Under the pieces are notes generated by a model. That model saw only the letters and a list, made by a program, of their open reading frames with translations. It had not been told where the DNA came from and did no database searches. A DNA stretch of 54,205 nucleotides from an uncultured Clostridia bacterium (GTDB taxonomy: Bacteria; Bacillota; Clostridia; Christensenellales; Aristaeellaceae), in NCBI GenBank assembly GCA_946413245.1, contig CAMKJS010000011.1:1-54205 (forward strand), written 5' to 3'. A program made the translations under genes and the position numbers. This document shows positions 50,882 through 54,205 of the stretch, piece by piece. Numbering within the stretch: the stretch's first letter is position 1; every line of letters begins with the position of its first letter.

Positions 50882-51541
50882 TTACTTTGTTTCCCGGATC
50901 AGCATAAAGGCTTCGGCAGCGGGAACGTTTACCGTGGCGCCGCGGAAACGCGCCAGCGCCTCCACCGCCTCCGGAGACCGCAGGTCCGGGAAGGGGTACA
51001 TCTGGCTGGCATAAAAGCTCAGGGCTTTTTTCTTCGCTTCCAGAAAATCGGTGATATCCACAAACACGTTGGGAATAAAGGCGTTTTCCGGGGAAGGAAT
51101 GCCGATCCCGGTTTCCGAGAGGGTCTCATAGGCATAGATCCGTTTCACGGGATGGTCGTACTTCTCCCGCAGGGCCACCATGGCCGCGTCCGTCACCATC
51201 CGGTGATCCAGCTGCATGTCCCCCGGAAAGGGCAGGTAAACCTCCTCCGGGCCGACCGCGGAAATCAGGTCCAGAAAGGATTTGGTAAACTCCCGGCGCG
51301 GCGCCTGCTCCAGCTTGTTGGGATGCCACGGAAGGCCGATACAGTCGTCAATCCCGCAGAAACGGTGAGCCTCCTGCATCTCCGCGTGGTGCTTCGCCGC
51401 TCCGGCCGGCAGCTGTTCTCCCGCCCGGGCGGTCACGATGCATACCGTCACGTGATCCCCGGCGGCTTTATGCTTCAGAATGGTGCCGCCCACTCCCAGG
51501 AGTTCGTCGTCCCGGTGGGGAGCAATGACAAGAATCTTCAT
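50882..51541 (-). CDS. PIG-L/LmbE family deacetylase
   Basis: A 219-residue Zn-dependent deacetylase. The metal site reads APHRDDE instead of the common PHPDDE; His and both Asp are kept. A DMQLDHRMVTDAA segment holds the third ligand. ATG 51541 follows GGAGGAGAGGCAAC. It likely removes an acetyl group from an N-acetyl sugar of the repeat unit. Confidence 0.85.
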   Translation of the reverse strand: MKILVIAPHRDDELLGVGGTILKHKAAGDHVTVCIVTARAGEQLPAGAAKHHAEMQEAHRFCGIDDCIGLPWHPNKLEQAPRREFTKSFLDLISAVGPEEVYLPFPGDMQLDHRMVTDAAMVALREKYDHPVKRIYAYETLSETGIGIPSPENAFIPNVFVDITDFLEAKKKALSFYASQMYPFPDLRSPEAVEALARFRGATVNVPAAEAFMLIRETK

Positions 51542-51558
51542 GTTGCCTCTCCTCCGCT

Positions 51559-52878
<1,320 letters not shown>

Positions 52879-52899
52879 CGCTCAAATCTCCTTCTCGCA

Positions 52900-54027
52900 T
52901 CAGAAGAAACTGATTTCTTCCCCGGTTTCCTCCTGATGCTTCCGCACCCAGGTGGCGTTCCGGACCTGCGCTTCCTCCCGGCTGTCCGTAAGCCGGATCA
53001 GCACAGCACCGTTCTCCGCTGACACCGCGGCCACTGTATAGGGATCTGACAGGCTGAGCAGCGCCTGCTCTCCGTCGGCAAAGCTCTTTTTTTCGTCTCC
53101 GATTTCCAGAATCACGGGACCCTTCAGCGTCTCCAGGATTCCGGTCAGGGATACATGTCCGCCCATATTGGAAAGGTATCCGGTGTAATCCTCCAGCTCC
53201 AGGTTTGCCTTCTGGCAGGCCGTGCGAATGTCCACCCGTTCCTGGGGCGTGAGCAGGGGATCCGCGATCAGCACGGTTCCCGCGTGATATTCCGCCGCGA
53301 TTTCAGGAATGCGTTCCGTCCCTTCCGCCACCGGAATTCCGTCCAGCGTCTGTCCGCCGCCGTTTCCTTTGGTGTCGATCACCACCACCGGCCGGAGGCT
53401 CCGGCCGGTGTCGTCCTCCAGATGCCGCATCATCCGGCGTCCCATTTCCCCGGCTCCGACGATCATGACCCGGGCCGCCGGCAGCTTGCGCCGGTGAATC
53501 TTTCTCCGCTCCACGATGATGATCCGGTAGGCGAAGCGGGACAGGGTCATGAACACCAGCTGCAGCACCGCGCCGATGATATAATAGGTCACCGGCATGC
53601 GGCGGGGGAAAAACAGCAGCGTGCCCGCCACCTGAACGGCACAGGTAACCAGGTTCGCCAGCAGGATCCGGTTCATGTCGTTCACGCCGGCATAGCGCCA
53701 CATGCCGCCGTACAGCCGGAACAGAATAAACACCAGAATACAGATGACAGTATAATACGGCGCGAACTGCCAGAAAAACGTCAGATAATGCTTCACGGTC
53801 GGACGGAACTGGAAATTGACGTAGAAGCGGACCAGCAGCGCCAGCAGATACGCCGCATTCACCGAAAAAATATCCAGCAGCACGATCCACAGATCCCTGC
53901 CCAGACCGCTCAGCCATTTCCGGATCCCGGACCGGTTCGCGGGAGCGTTTTTCTGCGCCTCGCTCCGGGCAGCCTTCCGGATCGCCTCCTCCGAACGCTG
54001 TTCCGCCGTCTGTTTTTCCTGACTCAT
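52900..54027 (-). CDS. CapD/PglF-like protein lacking the SDR domain
   Basis: A 375-residue protein with four membrane segments (about 44-64, 84-104, 118-138 and 147-167). A Rossmann-type domain follows (VMIVGAGEMGRRMM, G191/G193/G196), then about 90 residues of unassigned tail. Full CapD/PglF proteins continue into a catalytic SDR dehydratase; none is encoded here or just downstream. ATG 54027 follows GGAGGAG. It is the first gene of the cluster and may be regulatory or a scaffold. Confidence 0.8.
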   Translation of the reverse strand: MSQEKQTAEQRSEEAIRKAARSEAQKNAPANRSGIRKWLSGLGRDLWIVLLDIFSVNAAYLLALLVRFYVNFQFRPTVKHYLTFFWQFAPYYTVICILVFILFRLYGGMWRYAGVNDMNRILLANLVTCAVQVAGTLLFFPRRMPVTYYIIGAVLQLVFMTLSRFAYRIIIVERRKIHRRKLPAARVMIVGAGEMGRRMMRHLEDDTGRSLRPVVVIDTKGNGGGQTLDGIPVAEGTERIPEIAAEYHAGTVLIADPLLTPQERVDIRTACQKANLELEDYTGYLSNMGGHVSLTGILETLKGPVILEIGDEKKSFADGEQALLSLSDPYTVAAVSAENGAVLIRLTDSREEAQVRNATWVRKHQEETGEEISFF

Positions 54028-54089
54028 ATCCCAAACTCCTCCGCAACAAGGATCCGTCTGTACCTGATGACAACATTGGAGCACCCATT

Positions 54090-54121
54090 AAAAAGACCGG
54101 CTCGCTGAACCCGCGAACCGG
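54090..54121 (-). terminator. Terminator of the LRR protein gene
   Basis: On the - strand CCGGTTCGC, a short loop and GCGAGCCGG (with a G-U pair) are followed by TCTTTTT. It lies between the partial gene at the right edge and the polysaccharide cluster. Confidence 0.8.
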
Positions 54122-54137
54122 CCTGATCAGAAGCGCG

Positions 54138-54205
54138 TTATTTGTTTTTGATCTTCATGTCCTTCAGCTTTTTGCAGTTCTTGAAGCAGGCCTTGCCGAT
54201 TTCCG
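54138..54205 (-). CDS. Partial: C-terminus of a BspA-like leucine-rich-repeat protein
   Basis: Only the last 21 residues are in the window: EIGKACFKNCKKLKDMKIKN and a final Lys, then TAA. IGxxxFxNCxxLxxxxI is the LRR_5/BspA repeat signature of secreted surface proteins. The rest lies beyond the right edge. A terminator follows the stop. Confidence 0.65.
   Translation of the reverse strand, partial: EIGKACFKNCKKLKDMKIKNK

Overview
The window is GC-rich DNA with strong AGGAGG-type ribosome binding sites, frequent TTG/GTG starts and tightly packed, overlapping genes. Gene content (a Gram-positive-style phage module, MalF/MalG-type permeases, LicD, and the end of a BspA-like leucine-rich-repeat protein at the right edge) suggests a gut or rumen Clostridia-type Bacillota. 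Genus cannot be read from the sequence. There are no rRNA or tRNA genes and no CRISPR array.

Region 1 (about 284-16,790, + strand) is the late structural module of a contractile-tailed prophage: small and large terminase, portal, DUF2213 protease-scaffold with a nested scaffold start, cement protein, DUF2184 capsid, connectors, tail terminator, DUF3383 sheath, tube, tail chaperone with a -1 frameshift site, a short proline-rich tape measure, and baseplate genes to a DUF2612 protein. No integrase, replication, lysis or tail-fibre gene is present. The module stops inside the 3' end of a convergent bacterial gene, so it looks like a remnant. Most spacers between its genes hold a different hairpin or tandem repeat, and several of these supply the stop codon of the gene before them. 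Two of these repeat types also occur outside the prophage.

Region 2 (16,788-29,860, - strand) reads, in transcription order: a small secreted protein behind a clear promoter, a terminator, a large solute-binding-like protein, an HlyD-like adaptor, two sugar-type ABC permeases, a second adaptor and a MacB-like membrane protein. These are followed by four enzymes: a 2-hydroxyacid dehydrogenase, an MmgE/PrpD protein, an ATP-grasp ligase and a citrate-lyase-like aldolase (lyase A).

Region 3 (29,931-54,027, - strand) is a surface polysaccharide cluster. It encodes a CapD/PglF-like protein without its SDR half, an aminotransferase, a PIG-L deacetylase, an initiating sugar-phosphate transferase, an ATP-grasp protein, a GT52 glycosyltransferase, two O-antigen polymerase/ligase-type proteins, sialic-acid-type NeuB and NeuA-HAD, a flippase, a DUF6044 membrane protein and a pyruvyl transferase. 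Embedded in it is a phosphonate module: phosphonopyruvate decarboxylase, an AKR7-like reductase, a three-domain nucleotidyltransferase/cytidylyltransferase/PEP mutase fusion, and LicD. Beside these are a class I fumarase-like pair, a second citrate-lyase-like protein (lyase B) and a U32-like TIM barrel.

The simplest model is that the cell makes a phosphonate, activates it with CMP and attaches it to a nonulosonic-acid-containing glycan by LicD. The TCA-like enzymes in regions 2 and 3, linked by the lyase A/B paralogues, may make a further tailoring group. That last step is inference.
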